Shown: positions 17,585-26,168 of the stretch, piece after piece | Position numbering within the stretch: position 1 is the first letter of the stretch | Layout: every line of letters begins with the position of its first letter | Origin: Acidobacterium sp. S8 | Lineage (GTDB): Bacteria; Acidobacteriota; Terriglobia; Terriglobales; Acidobacteriaceae | Direction: 5' to 3' | Length of the DNA: 58,039 bases | Assembly: GCF_009765985.1 (NCBI RefSeq) | Contig: NZ_LMUM01000002.1 | Span: 78,053-136,091 of the forward strand | Translations under genes and position numbers: made by a program | The notes under the pieces: model-generated | What the model saw: only the letters and a program-made list of their open reading frames with translations | Database searches by the model: none | Told to the model about the DNA's origin: nothing

Positions 17585-18703
17585 ATGAGAAATAACGCTA
17601 TCGCTCTGCAAGAGAAAAGCCACGCTATCGTTCTGAGCATGAAAAATAAGTTTGCCATCCTGTGCGAAGCGCGCAGCGCGCAATCGAAGGACCTGCATTT
17701 TCTCTCAATAACCGCAGCTCTTCTATTTGCCACACTTCTCATCACCCCGACACTCATAGCCCAAAATGCAGCTCACCCCGGCGCGCGCAGTGTCATGGAC
17801 GCGCATAATTGCTATCCCTACTATGAGTGGTGGTCCGACCGCATCGACCGCGCTCTCTCCGCTGGTACACCACTCGCCATAGAGCAGGACCTCGCTTGGT
17901 ATACCGACAAGAAAACCGGCAAGTCATGGTCGATCGTCACCCATAGCGCCGAAGGATCAGGCCATGAGCCGACGATGAAGCAGTATTTCTTCGAGCGCGT
18001 CCGGCCCATCATCGAACAGGCATTGCGTGACGGCAACCACGGCAACTGGCCGCTCATTACCCTCAACCTTGACTTCAAAACGGAGGAGCCAGACCATCTC
18101 CGCGCTGTCCTTGCATTGCTGAATGAATACCGCGATTGGCTTACCACCGCACCGCGCACCGCGAGCGATGCACCGCAAGCTCTCGACGTGAAACCGATCC
18201 TCGTACTTACCGGAGAATCTGACGCGCAACAAAAAGTCTTCTACGACGATGTCCCGGTTGGCAGCAAGCTCCTCGTCTTCGGCGCGGTACATACCAGCGA
18301 AAAAGATCCCATGGCCTCGCCCGAAGTTCTCGAACCATCGCGTGCCTCAAACTACCGCCGCTGGTGGAACAATCCCTGGGCCGTCGTCGAAGCTGGCGGA
18401 CAGAATAAGGCCGGCGAGTGGACGAAGGAAGATAACCTGCGCCTCCGCTCACTCGTGGAACACGCGCATCAGAACGATCTCTGGATTCGCTTCTACACCC
18501 TCGACGGCGTCGACAACAAACAAGACCTGAGCTGCCACGGCTGGTTTTCAGGCTACAACTTCGGCTCGCTCACAGCAGCAGAAGCGCGCTGGCGCGCCGC
18601 TCTCGCCGCAGGCGTCGATTACATCGCCAGCGACCAGTACGAAGCCCTCAGCCAATTCGTCAAAGAAAACCAAAGTGTAGTCAAAGCTTCCGGCACCCGC
18701 TAA
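17585..18703 (+). CDS. Exported PLC/GDPD-like phosphodiesterase-superfamily protein
   Basis: The ATG at 17585 (372 aa) has AGGA eight bases upstream and lies one base after the PHP gene stop; an internal ATG at 17639 is the alternative. A hydrophobic segment at about residues 42-58 (LSITAALLFATLLI) looks like a signal after an unusually long N-terminus, which slightly favours the later start. The mature part shows MDAHNCYPYYEWW, LAIEQDLAWY and a C-terminal GVDYIASDQYEAL, consistent with the TIM-barrel PLC-like phosphodiesterases (phosphatidylinositol phospholipase C / glycerophosphodiesterase). Family assignment is from motif feel, not alignment. Together with the PHP enzyme it suggests periplasmic turnover of a phosphodiester compound. 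Confidence 0.65.
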   Translation: MRNNAIALQEKSHAIVLSMKNKFAILCEARSAQSKDLHFLSITAALLFATLLITPTLIAQNAAHPGARSVMDAHNCYPYYEWWSDRIDRALSAGTPLAIEQDLAWYTDKKTGKSWSIVTHSAEGSGHEPTMKQYFFERVRPIIEQALRDGNHGNWPLITLNLDFKTEEPDHLRAVLALLNEYRDWLTTAPRTASDAPQALDVKPILVLTGESDAQQKVFYDDVPVGSKLLVFGAVHTSEKDPMASPEVLEPSRASNYRRWWNNPWAVVEAGGQNKAGEWTKEDNLRLRSLVEHAHQNDLWIRFYTLDGVDNKQDLSCHGWFSGYNFGSLTAAEARWRAALAAGVDYIASDQYEALSQFVKENQSVVKASGTR

Positions 18704-18737
18704 ATCAAGTGCATAGGCTGCGTCCTCGCGGGCGAAA

Positions 18738-19196
18738 ATGGATGCAGCCATGCCCCTTCTCGAATCAGCTCGCCTCCGAGTCTTCGAAGCTTTTGTTGAA
18801 AAAGCGGTCTGCAGCAGACCGCAAGAAGCAGCCCACCTGGCCACAGGCCGTCGCGGAGAGCTTGCCGCTTTCTTCTATCTCCGCCGCCACGGATACATCG
18901 TCGTAGCCCGCGGCTGGCGATCCGCTCGCCTGCGCGGCGACATCGATCTCATTGCGTGGGAAGGCGACACTCTCTGCTTCATCGAAGTAAAGACACGCAC
19001 TACGCGCGAAGTAGCGACAGCCGAGGCCGCCGTCGATGAAGATAAGCGCCGAATCCTGCGTCGCCTTGCTGGTGCCTACATGCGTCAGTTACCAAACCGG
19101 GAGACACCCGCGCGCTTTGACATTCTCTCGATCTATTTTGAAAAAGAAAAAGCCGCGGAATTTGAATTATTCCGCGGCGCCTTCGACTGGTCTTAA
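18738..19196 (+). CDS. YraN/UPF0102 family protein
   Basis: The 152-aa product has the UPF0102 core: TGRRGELAAFFYLRRHGY, RGDIDLIAWEGDTLCFIEVK and RFDILSIYF. The E/D-x(n)-D-x(n)-ExK layout belongs to the restriction-endonuclease-like fold, so a nuclease-related role is suspected for the family, but its function is not established. About 36 residues precede the core, more than in E. coli YraN. Internal ATGs (for example 18750) could be the true start. It lies 34 nt after the PLC-like gene on the same strand and converges on the isc operon. Confidence 0.88.
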   Translation: MDAAMPLLESARLRVFEAFVEKAVCSRPQEAAHLATGRRGELAAFFYLRRHGYIVVARGWRSARLRGDIDLIAWEGDTLCFIEVKTRTTREVATAEAAVDEDKRRILRRLAGAYMRQLPNRETPARFDILSIYFEKEKAAEFELFRGAFDWS

Positions 19197-19213
19197 ATCA
19201 GATCTACTGTAAG

Positions 19214-19250
19214 CCGTCATTCTGAGGAACACAGCGACGAAGAATTCCTG
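19214..19250. repeat. Single arm of the GTCATTCTGAG repeat family
   Basis: CCGTCATTCTGAGGAACACA followed by CGACGAAGAATTCCTG matches the left arm of the repeats at 6005 and 27201. The inverted partner is missing here. It lies between the convergent yraN and iscX genes. Confidence 0.6.
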
Positions 19251-19283
19251 TGATGCTGCGTCACGTAGTTCGCCTTTACTGAA

Positions 19284-19502
19284 TTACCCCTGAGCGTCCT
19301 TGAACTCCTCATACCAGGCCATCTGAATCGCTTCCAGCTTTGACTCATTCGACTTCGCCGGATCATCTGCAAAGCCATCCAGTTCCGTGACGTACTTCAA
19401 CAAATCAGTAAACCGCACTGTCAGCGGATCGAGCTCCGGAAACTTCTCTTGCAGCTGAATCCCAATCTCTTCAGCATCCGACCAAAGAATTTCGCGCGCC
19501 AT
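19284..19502 (-). CDS. iscX: Fe-S cluster assembly protein IscX
   Basis: IscX (YfhJ) is a small acidic partner of IscS that modulates Fe-S assembly, possibly as an iron sensor or donor. The 72-aa product MAREILWSDAEEIGIQ matches the family throughout: FPELDPLTVRFTDLLKYV, the acidic GFADDPAKSNESKLEAIQ, and W-x-E near the end. The start at 19502 shares one base with the ferredoxin stop (TAATG), so the two are translationally coupled. It is the last gene of the isc operon. Confidence 0.93.
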   Translation of the reverse strand: MAREILWSDAEEIGIQLQEKFPELDPLTVRFTDLLKYVTELDGFADDPAKSNESKLEAIQMAWYEEFKDAQG

Positions 19503-19936
19503 TACTTCTCCTCCGCCAGAGCAAGTGGCTTGCCTTCGGAAACATAGTTCCGGTTCCACTTGGGAATCTCGACTACGTACGAACCCGGCCTGGTAATTAC
19601 CGCCTGGCATCCGAGGCGCGAATTCAACTGCAGATCGGCAGCCATATCTAACCGATCCAGCTCATCGTCGTCGGCTTCGTTCAATCCCTCTTTGCCGTCC
19701 TTGATCCACAGATGGCAGGTCGTACATGCGCAAACTCCACCGCACGCGTGATCGAGAAAAATTTCATAATTCTCGGCCACATCGAGAAACGACATCGGCT
19801 GACCGTGATGGTCATACGGCATCGTGCCGAACTCAAATTCAACCGTCCTGCCCTCAGGCTGAAACGTCACTCGCACCATATTTGGCGCGGGCGGCTTACT
19901 CAAATCAATTTCCTGCTCTGTCTTCACGTCACTCAT
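19502..19936 (-). CDS. fdx: Isc-type [2Fe-2S] ferredoxin
   Basis: This ferredoxin supplies electrons for cluster assembly on IscU. The 144-aa product carries the plant/adrenodoxin-type cysteine motif CGGVCACTTC (about residues 65-74) and the distal Cys in SRLGCQAV (about 109). A roughly 20-residue N-terminal extension and 20-residue C-terminal extension make it longer than E. coli Fdx (111 aa). It sits between hscA and iscX in the conserved isc order. A palindromic repeat separates it from hscA. Coupling to iscX is through the TAATG overlap. Confidence 0.93.
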   Translation of the reverse strand: MSDVKTEQEIDLSKPPAPNMVRVTFQPEGRTVEFEFGTMPYDHHGQPMSFLDVAENYEIFLDHACGGVCACTTCHLWIKDGKEGLNEADDDELDRLDMAADLQLNSRLGCQAVITRPGSYVVEIPKWNRNYVSEGKPLALAEEK

Positions 19937-19956
19937 AAATGTTTATCCAAAATCCT

Positions 19957-19997
19957 GGGTGCCCCATCCTTTCGCGTTTTTGCGAAAGGGGTGGGAT
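19957..19997. repeat. GGTGCCCCAT-family palindrome between hscA and fdx
   Basis: GGGTGCCCCATCCTTTCGCG then TTTT then TGCGAAAGGGGTGGGAT forms an imperfect stem matching the copy at 16026. It lies in the 70-nt gap inside the isc operon, so it is transcribed. Confidence 0.75.
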
Positions 19998-20006
19998 CGC
20001 ATTCCA

Positions 20007-21950
20007 CTAATCCTTGCTGATCTCCGCGGGCGCAAACGGATGCGGCGCCGTCGGTCCTTCACCCAGCTTATCGCCTGCCGAGTCCATCGTCTCGCCTTTA
20101 ATCGCACTCGAAACCGCTGCGTCCATCATCAGCTCCGCGAACCGTCGCGTCGCCTTGTCCAGAGCCTCGGTGCCCGCACGCAGAGCCTTCAAATCATCGC
20201 CCTGCTTAAGCACAAAGAGCTCGTCTTTCAACAATGCAATCTGTCCACGCTCTTCGTCCGTCAACTGCTGCCACGCCGCGTTGCTCGGAGCCTTGTCGAC
20301 CGCAGCCAGAATCGTGTCCGCTTCGTTGCGCGCTTCAATCAACTGCCGCTCCGCAAAGTCGGCCTCGGCGTTGTCGAACGAGTCGAGAATCATTGTCTCG
20401 ACCTGCTCATCGGTCAATCCATACGTCGGCTTCACTTCGATTTCAGCTTCTTTACCCGAGCGCTGTTCGCGCGCCGAGACATGCAGAATTCCATTCGCAT
20501 CGATCAGGAACTTCACCTCGATGCGCGGCAGCCCGGCGCTCATCGGTGGAATGCCTTTCAAGTCGAACCGCGCCAGCGACCGGCAATCCTTCGCCATTTC
20601 GCGCTCGCCCTGTACCACGTGAATCGCAACATTCGTCTGCCCATCGACGCCGGTCGTAAAGTGCTCCGTCGCCGAAGCCGGAATCGTCGAGTTGCGCTGG
20701 ATAATCTTCGCCACTACTCCGCCCAGCGCTTCAATGCCGAGCGAAAGCGGAGTTACATCGAGCAGCAGCATATCTTCCGTCGCCTTGGAGCCGCCACCAA
20801 GAATATTCGCCTGCACCGCCGCACCCAGCGCTACTACCTCATCCGGATTCAGCTCTGTATGCGGCTTCTTCCCGCGTGCATGCAGATGAAAAACATCGTC
20901 GGTGAGTTGGCTCACAGAAGGTATCCGCGTCGATCCACCAACGAGCACAACTTCGTCAATCTGCTCCGGCGTCACGCCTGCATCTTTCAGCGCCTGCTTG
21001 CAGGGTTCAATCGTGCGATCGATTACCGGCTTGATGATCTGCTCGAAAGCCTCGCGCGGCAGTTCACGCTGATACCTTTCACCCGTAGGTAAATCTACGC
21101 TGATTCGCACCAGCGGCTCCGATGACAGAGCAATCTTCGCCGCAATCACTTCCTTGCGAATCGCCTGCACTGTCTCCGGACTGGTACGAACATCGATGCC
21201 AAGCTCGCCCTGAATATCATCAATCGCAATCGCAATCAGAAGGTTGTCGATGTCATCGCCGCCCAGATGCGTATCGCCATTCGTGGCAATGACCTCGAAA
21301 ATCCCTTCATGCAGCTTCAGAATCGAAATATCAAAGGTGCCGCCGCCGAGATCGTAAACCGCAACGATGCCTTCCTTCTTGCGATCGAGCCCATATGCCA
21401 GCGCCGCCGCTGTCGGCTCATTGACGAGACGCAGCACTTCCAGCCCAGCCATGCGGCCCGCATCTTTCGTTGCTTGCCGCTGCGCATCGTTGAAATACGC
21501 AGGCACAGTGATGACAGCCTTCGTAACCGGTGCACCGAAGTACCGCTCAGCATTTTTCTTCAACTGCCGCAGTACGTAAGCCGAAATCTCAGGCGGAGTA
21601 AATTCTTCGCTGCCCAGCTTGATGCGCAGCACTTCGCCGGCCTGCAGATCATCCGCGAGGTGAAAAGGAAAGAGCTTCAACTCTTCGCGCACATCGTCTA
21701 CGCCGCGCCCCATCAGCCGCTTCGCCGAATAGATTACGCGCTCCGGCGTCTCCACCAGGTACTGCCGCGCGCCATTGCCAACAACAAACTTTCGGGGGCC
21801 ATCATTTGCCAGCGCAACTACCGAGGGCACAAGATTCAATCCATCTTCGCCGGGAATCACCACCGGCTGCTCGCCCTGCATAAACGCGACAAGCGAATTC
21901 GTCGTGCCTAAATCGATTCCAACAATGCGTTCGTCTTTGTTTTCGCTCAC
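20007..21950 (-). CDS. hscA: Fe-S assembly Hsp70 chaperone HscA
   Basis: HscA binds IscU with HscB and uses ATP to help pass the cluster to acceptor proteins. The 647-aa product has the Hsp70 signatures [13 protein letters not shown] (residues 10-22), [13 protein letters not shown] and [12 protein letters not shown], then a substrate-binding domain and an acidic/Pro-rich end. Assignment to HscA rather than DnaK rests on its place in the isc operon and on the lack of the long DnaK C-terminal tail. The start codon is GTG at 21950; it overlaps the tautomerase stop by four bases (GTGA), implying translational coupling. Confidence 0.92.
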   Translation of the reverse strand: MSENKDERIVGIDLGTTNSLVAFMQGEQPVVIPGEDGLNLVPSVVALANDGPRKFVVGNGARQYLVETPERVIYSAKRLMGRGVDDVREELKLFPFHLADDLQAGEVLRIKLGSEEFTPPEISAYVLRQLKKNAERYFGAPVTKAVITVPAYFNDAQRQATKDAGRMAGLEVLRLVNEPTAAALAYGLDRKKEGIVAVYDLGGGTFDISILKLHEGIFEVIATNGDTHLGGDDIDNLLIAIAIDDIQGELGIDVRTSPETVQAIRKEVIAAKIALSSEPLVRISVDLPTGERYQRELPREAFEQIIKPVIDRTIEPCKQALKDAGVTPEQIDEVVLVGGSTRIPSVSQLTDDVFHLHARGKKPHTELNPDEVVALGAAVQANILGGGSKATEDMLLLDVTPLSLGIEALGGVVAKIIQRNSTIPASATEHFTTGVDGQTNVAIHVVQGEREMAKDCRSLARFDLKGIPPMSAGLPRIEVKFLIDANGILHVSAREQRSGKEAEIEVKPTYGLTDEQVETMILDSFDNAEADFAERQLIEARNEADTILAAVDKAPSNAAWQQLTDEERGQIALLKDELFVLKQGDDLKALRAGTEALDKATRRFAELMMDAAVSSAIKGETMDSAGDKLGEGPTAPHPFAPAEISKD

Positions 21951-22369
21951 GACGCTGCACCAACCTTCTGCGCTCCCGCAGGAGGATTCAAAATGTATTG
22001 CGCCTCGCCCTTGCCAAAAGACCAGTCGGCCAGATCATTCTCCGAGAGCACCACCATCACGTTATCCGGAGATATCTCCGCGCGCTCCTCGAAGAGCCGT
22101 GCAATTTCGCGGTATAGTGCCTGCTTGACCTCGGTCGCGCGTCCGCGCCGCAGCGTGATGTGCACCAGCGCAAAATCATCCGTGCGCTGCACTCTCATAA
22201 AGCTCGGGTCCACGACCAGCTCGCCTTCAGCATGCGGCGTCAGCACAACAAAAAAATCATTCTCAGGAATGGAGATTGCGGCACGCATCGCGTCATAAGC
22301 AGCCTGCGGCAGCTTCTTGCGCTTCTCCGCCGCCATTTTGTCCGAAACTGAAATCCTAACCAGGGGCAT
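21947..22369 (-). CDS. Tautomerase-superfamily protein inside the isc operon
   Basis: The 140-aa product starts [20 protein letters not shown]. Pro2 is the catalytic base of the tautomerase superfamily, and the length fits the fused two-unit relatives of 4-oxalocrotonate tautomerase (YusQ-like). Substrate is unknown. It is not one of the standard isc genes, yet it sits 22 nt after hscB and overlaps hscA by four bases, so it is made together with the chaperones. AAGGA precedes the ATG at good spacing. I cannot say whether its role is in Fe-S assembly, keto-enol chemistry or stress, or whether it is a chance passenger. Confidence 0.82.
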   Translation of the reverse strand: MPLVRISVSDKMAAEKRKKLPQAAYDAMRAAISIPENDFFVVLTPHAEGELVVDPSFMRVQRTDDFALVHITLRRGRATEVKQALYREIARLFEERAEISPDNVMVVLSENDLADWSFGKGEAQYILNPPAGAQKVGAAS

Positions 22370-22391
22370 CTCGTCCTTTCACCCAACGCTC

Positions 22392-23102
22392 TCACGCGCC
22401 TAATGCTTCATTTACATCGCGCACCAGATTCCGCACATACCTCCGGCGGTCGAGCAGCGCTACCATCTTGTTCTTCGCGTCCGCCTGCGATGCCTCATCG
22501 TCAGCATCCACAGCCGCGTCCCACTTCACCCACAACTTTTGCAGGTCAGAATCCGACTCCGCCAGCTGCCCTTCGAACTGCGTCTTCGCCTTTTCCAGAT
22601 CACCGCGAAGCTGCGGATCGTCCTCGCCCATCTTCTGGTTCATCCGCATTTCTTCGAGCTGCATGTTTAGCTCGAAGACTTCTTCCAGCAGATCGGGCGG
22701 CATGCGCGATTCTTTCTTCGCGCCATTCTCGGATGCCCGGTCCTGTTCAATCTCCACACCCTCAAGCTTCAGCAAATACTCCGTGCGCGGAATCGCATTC
22801 TTCAACGTGCGATAGGCATCGTTCAAGAGCGAAGTCTGCTCCAGGCTCCACTGCTGCTCCCGTTCGCTCGCCCTCGCGTACACATCGGGATGCAGCTTAC
22901 GGCTCAGCTTATAGAACGCTCGCTCCAGCGTCGACGTATCGAGCGCCAGCTTTCTCGGCAGCCCAAACACGTCGAAGTACGTAACATCAGCCGTCGGAGC
23001 CTGCACCTTGCCGCACGCAACGCAGAAGGGCGCGCCCGCAGCCAGTGCAGAGCCGCACGACCAGCAGGCCGCGCTCACGGATTGTTGCTCAGAAATTGGC
23101 AT
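22392..23102 (-). CDS. hscB: J-domain co-chaperone HscB with N-terminal zinc-binding motif
   Basis: HscB delivers IscU to HscA and stimulates its ATPase. The 236-aa product has a J-domain (about residues 41-115) with the HPD motif at 71-73 (KLHPDVY) and the C-terminal three-helix IscU-binding domain (LEEVFELNMQLEEMR). Ahead of the J-domain there is C13-x2-C16 and C27-x2-C30, a zinc-ribbon-like tetracysteine motif absent from E. coli HscB but found in eukaryotic HSC20. No Shine-Dalgarno sequence is evident; instead a GC hairpin stands 12 bp before the ATG, which hints at regulated translation. Confidence 0.9.
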   Translation of the reverse strand: MPISEQQSVSAACWSCGSALAAGAPFCVACGKVQAPTADVTYFDVFGLPRKLALDTSTLERAFYKLSRKLHPDVYARASEREQQWSLEQTSLLNDAYRTLKNAIPRTEYLLKLEGVEIEQDRASENGAKKESRMPPDLLEEVFELNMQLEEMRMNQKMGEDDPQLRGDLEKAKTQFEGQLAESDSDLQKLWVKWDAAVDADDEASQADAKNKMVALLDRRRYVRNLVRDVNEALGA

Positions 23103-23114
23103 GTAAAAGTTTGA

Positions 23115-23134
23115 AGCCGCTCCAAAGAGCGGCT
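23115..23134 (-). promoter_or_regulatory. Hairpin between iscA and hscB
   Basis: AGCCGCTC (23115-23122) and GAGCGGCT (23127-23134) form a perfect 8-bp stem with a 4-nt loop immediately before hscB. On the minus strand it is followed by TCAAACTTTTA, a weak T-tract, so partial attenuation or masking of hscB initiation is possible. Confidence 0.5.
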
Positions 23135-23140
23135 CTCATA

Positions 23141-23521
23141 TCAGGAAAACGACGAACCACAGCCACAGGACTTCGTCGAGTTCGGATTGATGAAGTTGAA
23201 GCCCTGCCGCATCAGTGTCTCTTCATAATCCAGAACCATTCCATGCAGATAGATAAACGACTTCGGATCGACAAAAACACGTACATCGTCGAACTGGTAC
23301 ACGCGGTCCCGCTCTCGCGGCTGCGTATCGAAGCGAATGTTGTACGACAAGCCCGAGCAGCCGCCGCCCTGCACGCCCAGGCGCAGTCCGCCTTCGACGG
23401 GCGAAATGCCTTCCTTCGCCATCGCCACGCGGATGCGCTTAATTGCACGCTCCGTTACCTGCACGCCCTTTTGATTCGGCGCCAGGTTTTCGGCATTCAG
23501 AACTGTCAGCTCAGCACTCAT
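23141..23521 (-). CDS. iscA: Iron-sulfur carrier / A-type scaffold IscA
   Basis: IscA accepts clusters from IscU and passes them on, notably for [4Fe-4S] proteins. The 126-aa product keeps the three conserved cysteines: GGGCSGLSY and the C-terminal SCGCGSSF. The ATG at 23521 is used; a GTG immediately before it (23524) is an alternative. About 18 extra N-terminal residues precede the core VQVTERAIKRI. It follows iscU with a palindromic repeat in between. Confidence 0.94.
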   Translation of the reverse strand: MSAELTVLNAENLAPNQKGVQVTERAIKRIRVAMAKEGISPVEGGLRLGVQGGGCSGLSYNIRFDTQPRERDRVYQFDDVRVFVDPKSFIYLHGMVLDYEETLMRQGFNFINPNSTKSCGCGSSFS

Positions 23522-23546
23522 CACTCTATCCAGTTACCATTGAAAC

Positions 23547-23595
23547 GGGTGCCCCATCTTCGCGCCCGGCTTTTGGGCGCTAAGGTGGGGGTCGC
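23547..23595. repeat. GGTGCCCCAT-family palindrome between iscU and iscA
   Basis: GGGTGCCCCATCTTCGCGCCC then GGCTTTT then GGGCGCTAAGGTGGGGG forms a long imperfect stem (GCGCCC/GGGCGC and CCCCATCTT/AAGGTGGGG) in the 120-nt gap within the isc operon. Confidence 0.75.
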
Positions 23596-23641
23596 ATACT
23601 TCGTCCCACCGCCGCCCGCGACGGTTAAGACTACGATTCAG

Positions 23642-24067
23642 TTACTGTGCCGCTACTGTCTGAGCAGCTTCTGCCGTCTCGGCGACGCCATTCTTCTTCT
23701 TCCAGTCGCCAATTGCCGCGCGAATCGCATCCTCAGCCAGCACCGAGCAGTGAATCTTCACTGGAGGAAGCGAGAGCTCCTTCACAATGTCGGTGTTCTT
23801 GATCTCGAGCGCCTCAGAAACCGTCTTGCCCTTTACCCACTCGGTAGTAAGCGAGGACGAAGCAATCGCCGAACCGCAGCCGAAGGTCTTGAACTTGGCT
23901 TCTTCGATCACCTGCGTCTCCGGATTCACCTTGATCTGCAGGCGCATCACATCGCCACATTCCGGCGCGCCGACAAGTCCTGTGCCCACTTCCTGGCTGC
24001 TCTTGTCCATCTGTCCAACATTGCGCGGATTGTTGTAGTGGTCAATTACCTTATCGCTGTAAGCCAT
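23642..24067 (-). CDS. iscU: Fe-S cluster scaffold IscU
   Basis: IscU is the scaffold on which [2Fe-2S] clusters are built from IscS-derived sulfur. The ATG at 24067 (141 aa, MAYSDKVIDHYNNPRNVG) matches the family; the longer frame to 24139 runs into a repeat. The three ligand cysteines are visible in GAPECGDVM, TFGCGSAIASSS and KIHCSVLAEDAI, along with the HscA-recognition LPPVK. A C-terminal Ala/Gln-rich tail of about 15 residues is extra. GAGGAGAAC lies before the ATG. Confidence 0.97.
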   Translation of the reverse strand: MAYSDKVIDHYNNPRNVGQMDKSSQEVGTGLVGAPECGDVMRLQIKVNPETQVIEEAKFKTFGCGSAIASSSLTTEWVKGKTVSEALEIKNTDIVKELSLPPVKIHCSVLAEDAIRAAIGDWKKKNGVAETAEAAQTVAAQ

Positions 24068-24118
24068 TATGTTCTCCTCTGATCCTGCTACTAAAACTCT
24101 GTTTCCCCGATCGAAACC

Positions 24119-24164
24119 GGGTGCCCCATGTTCGTCCACGAAGCAGACTAACGTGGGGTAGTTC
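24119..24164. repeat. GGTGCCCCAT-family palindrome between iscS and iscU
   Basis: GGGTGCCCCATGTTCGTC, an inner region, and ACTAACGTGGGGTAGTTCG form a divergent copy of the family with an imperfect stem, in the 100-nt gap between iscS and iscU. Confidence 0.65.
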
Positions 24165-24169
24165 GCACC

Positions 24170-25429
24170 TTAGTGCGCCGCCCACTGGATCTTCGTCAGG
24201 TCGATGCCTTCCTTCACCATCTCATACAGTGGCGACAACTCGCGCAACTTCTGCACGATATCGATCACCTTGTCGGACACATAATCCACTTCAGTCTCGG
24301 TGTTGAAGCGTCCCAACCCGAATCGAATCGAACTGTGTGCCACATCGTCGCCCAGTCCCAGAGCCTTCAATACATAAGATGGCTCAAGTGTCGCAGAGGT
24401 GCATGCCGAACCGCTCGAAACTGCAACATCGTTGATGCCCATCAGCAGCGATTCGCCCTCAACGTATACAAAACTCATGTTCAGGTTGCCCGGCAACCGG
24501 TGCTCCCAAGAGCCATTTACGTGAATGTAGTCGAGATGCGATTCGAGCTTCTTCTTCAGCTTGTCGCGCAGTCCGGAAAGGTATTTCGCCTCTTCCGCCA
24601 TCTCCGCGCCGGCCAGCTGGCAGGCCTTGCCCAGTCCGACAATGCCCGGAACATTCAGCGTTCCCGACCGCATACCGCGCTCATGGCCGCCGCCGTTGAT
24701 TTGCTCGGAAATCTGCACGCGCGGATTGCGACGGCGTACATAGAGCGCGCCGACACCCTTGGGTCCATAAATCTTGTGTCCGGAAAGCGACAACACATCA
24801 ATGTTCATCGCGTTTACGTCGACCGGAACCTTGCCTACCGCCTGAACCGCGTCGGTGTGGAAGATCACGCCCTTTTCGCGGCAGAGCTTGCCAATCTCAG
24901 CCACCGGCTGAATCACGCCGATCTCGTTATTGGCGAACATGATCGACACCAGAATCGTCTTGTCGTCGATCGCCCGCTTCAGATCTTCAAGATCGATCAG
25001 CCCATCCGCCTTCACCGGCAGATAGGTCACACGGAAACCGGCCTTCTCCATCCGCTTACAGGTATCGAGCACTGCCTTGTGCTCCGTCACCTGCGTAATG
25101 ATGTGATTGCCGCGCTCGCGATACATCTCGCCGATGCCCTTGATGGCAAGGTTGTTCGACTCAGTCGCCCCCGAGGTAAAAATAATCTCTTTCGCCGACG
25201 CGCCGATAAGCTTCGCAATCTGTTCGCGCGCAGTCTCTACGGCCTTCTCAGCTTCCCACCCAAAGGAGTGGTTGCGGCTCGCCGCATTCCCGAATATGCC
25301 AGTCAGATACGGCATCATTGCTTCCAACACCCGGGGATCGAGCGGCGTCGTCGCATGGTTGTCCATGTAAATCGGCAGCTTTACGCCTGCCGGCACGCTG
25401 ATGTTTCCTGCTTCCACTACGCTGCTCAT
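24170..25429 (-). CDS. iscS: Cysteine desulfurase IscS
   Basis: IscS is the PLP enzyme that removes sulfur from cysteine and hands the persulfide to IscU. The 419-aa product shows [19 protein letters not shown], the PLP lysine (Lys219) in [20 protein letters not shown], and the persulfide Cys in SSGSACTSA (about residue 343) on a long mobile loop, as expected for class I desulfurases. A 17-residue N-terminal extension precedes the usual start. The C-terminal IscU-docking segment is intact. Second gene of the isc operon, 26 nt after iscR. Confidence 0.97.
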   Translation of the reverse strand: MSSVVEAGNISVPAGVKLPIYMDNHATTPLDPRVLEAMMPYLTGIFGNAASRNHSFGWEAEKAVETAREQIAKLIGASAKEIIFTSGATESNNLAIKGIGEMYRERGNHIITQVTEHKAVLDTCKRMEKAGFRVTYLPVKADGLIDLEDLKRAIDDKTILVSIMFANNEIGVIQPVAEIGKLCREKGVIFHTDAVQAVGKVPVDVNAMNIDVLSLSGHKIYGPKGVGALYVRRRNPRVQISEQINGGGHERGMRSGTLNVPGIVGLGKACQLAGAEMAEEAKYLSGLRDKLKKKLESHLDYIHVNGSWEHRLPGNLNMSFVYVEGESLLMGINDVAVSSGSACTSATLEPSYVLKALGLGDDVAHSSIRFGLGRFNTETEVDYVSDKVIDIVQKLRELSPLYEMVKEGIDLTKIQWAAH

Positions 25430-25455
25430 GTTTCTTTCTCCTAAAATCCTGCCGC

Positions 25456-25932
25456 TTATGTCGCCTGCAAAATCTTTTCGCCCGAAGTGGCGCGAATCGT
25501 TATCAGCTCGCGCACCGTCCGGCTCCGCCCCTCTTCCACCAGGTCGGAAATGTGAATGTTTTTCAGAACACTCGAAATCGTCTCATTTACACGGGCTAAG
25601 GGTTCTTTGATGGTGCAGCTGTTCGTCAGGTCGCAGTTTCCTTCATGCGTAAAGCACGAGGTAATGAACAGCGGCCCATCGATCGCAAAAATCACCTCAA
25701 AGGCCGATATCTTTCGCGGATCCTTCAGCAGCGAATAGCCGCCGTTCATCCCCGCATGCGACTTCACAATGCCCACCTTCGCCAGTCGCTGCAATATCTT
25801 GGCCAGCAGCTGCGCGGGAATGTGATACGCCTCGGCAATGTCCTTCGCGCTCAAAGCAGTCGCTTCCGGATGCTCCGCGATGTACTTCAGAGCCATCAGG
25901 CCATAATCCGCTTTTTTAGTAAGCCTCAGCAT
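25456..25932 (-). CDS. iscR: Rrf2-family regulator IscR
   Basis: IscR senses the Fe-S state by holding a [2Fe-2S] cluster and represses the isc operon when clusters are plentiful. The 158-aa product has an N-terminal winged helix ([19 protein letters not shown]) and the cluster motif [15 protein letters not shown] with three cysteines at about 92, 99 and 105, followed by the C-terminal helix. It is the first gene of the operon, which supports autoregulation. Upstream lies a sequence resembling the IscR type-1 box. NsrR or RsrR are less likely given the operon. Confidence 0.93.
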   Translation of the reverse strand: MLRLTKKADYGLMALKYIAEHPEATALSAKDIAEAYHIPAQLLAKILQRLAKVGIVKSHAGMNGGYSLLKDPRKISAFEVIFAIDGPLFITSCFTHEGNCDLTNSCTIKEPLARVNETISSVLKNIHISDLVEEGRSRTVRELITIRATSGEKILQAT

Positions 25933-25965
25933 TTATCCATATTAGGGCAGTCCTACGCCCCACCT

Positions 25966-25990
25966 TACAAAACTTATACAAATCAAGTAT
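25966..25990 (-). promoter_or_regulatory. Candidate IscR-binding site upstream of iscR
   Basis: On the minus strand ATACTTGATT, six bases, then AGTTTTGTA resembles the E. coli type-1 IscR consensus (ATASYYGACT ... AGTCRRSTAT), with one mismatch in the left half and several in the right. It lies 34 bp before the iscR ATG, where it would block initiation. No clear -35/-10 pair could be fixed here. Confidence 0.35.
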
Positions 25991-26100
25991 ACGACCGCTG
26001 GAGTCCGAATTCAAATCACCGTTGCCCTGATTCCATCTTTCCGGGAACTGCGGAAAATCGCGCCTCGTACTTTTTCCTGTAAGTTTTAATTCTTTCGCAT

Positions 26101-26128
26101 TTGACATCAAACGCAACCCGGATACAAT
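26101..26128 (+). promoter_or_regulatory. Near-consensus sigma-70 promoter for the small zinc-ribbon gene
   Basis: TTGACA (26101-26106) and TACAAT (26123-26128) are separated by 16 nt. The expected start near 26135 leaves a leader of about 34 nt before the ATG at 26169. It is the closest match to consensus found in the window. Confidence 0.75.
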
Positions 26129-26168
26129 CTTGCCGATATCACCTGAATTTCCGACCCAGACACATCTC

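Noticed and set aside
24173-25444. A 423-codon frame fully antisense to iscS, and a 377-codon frame (19959-21092) antisense to hscA
   Set aside because: Both mirror highly conserved genes in GC-rich DNA; the translations show no domain or signal. Shadow frames.
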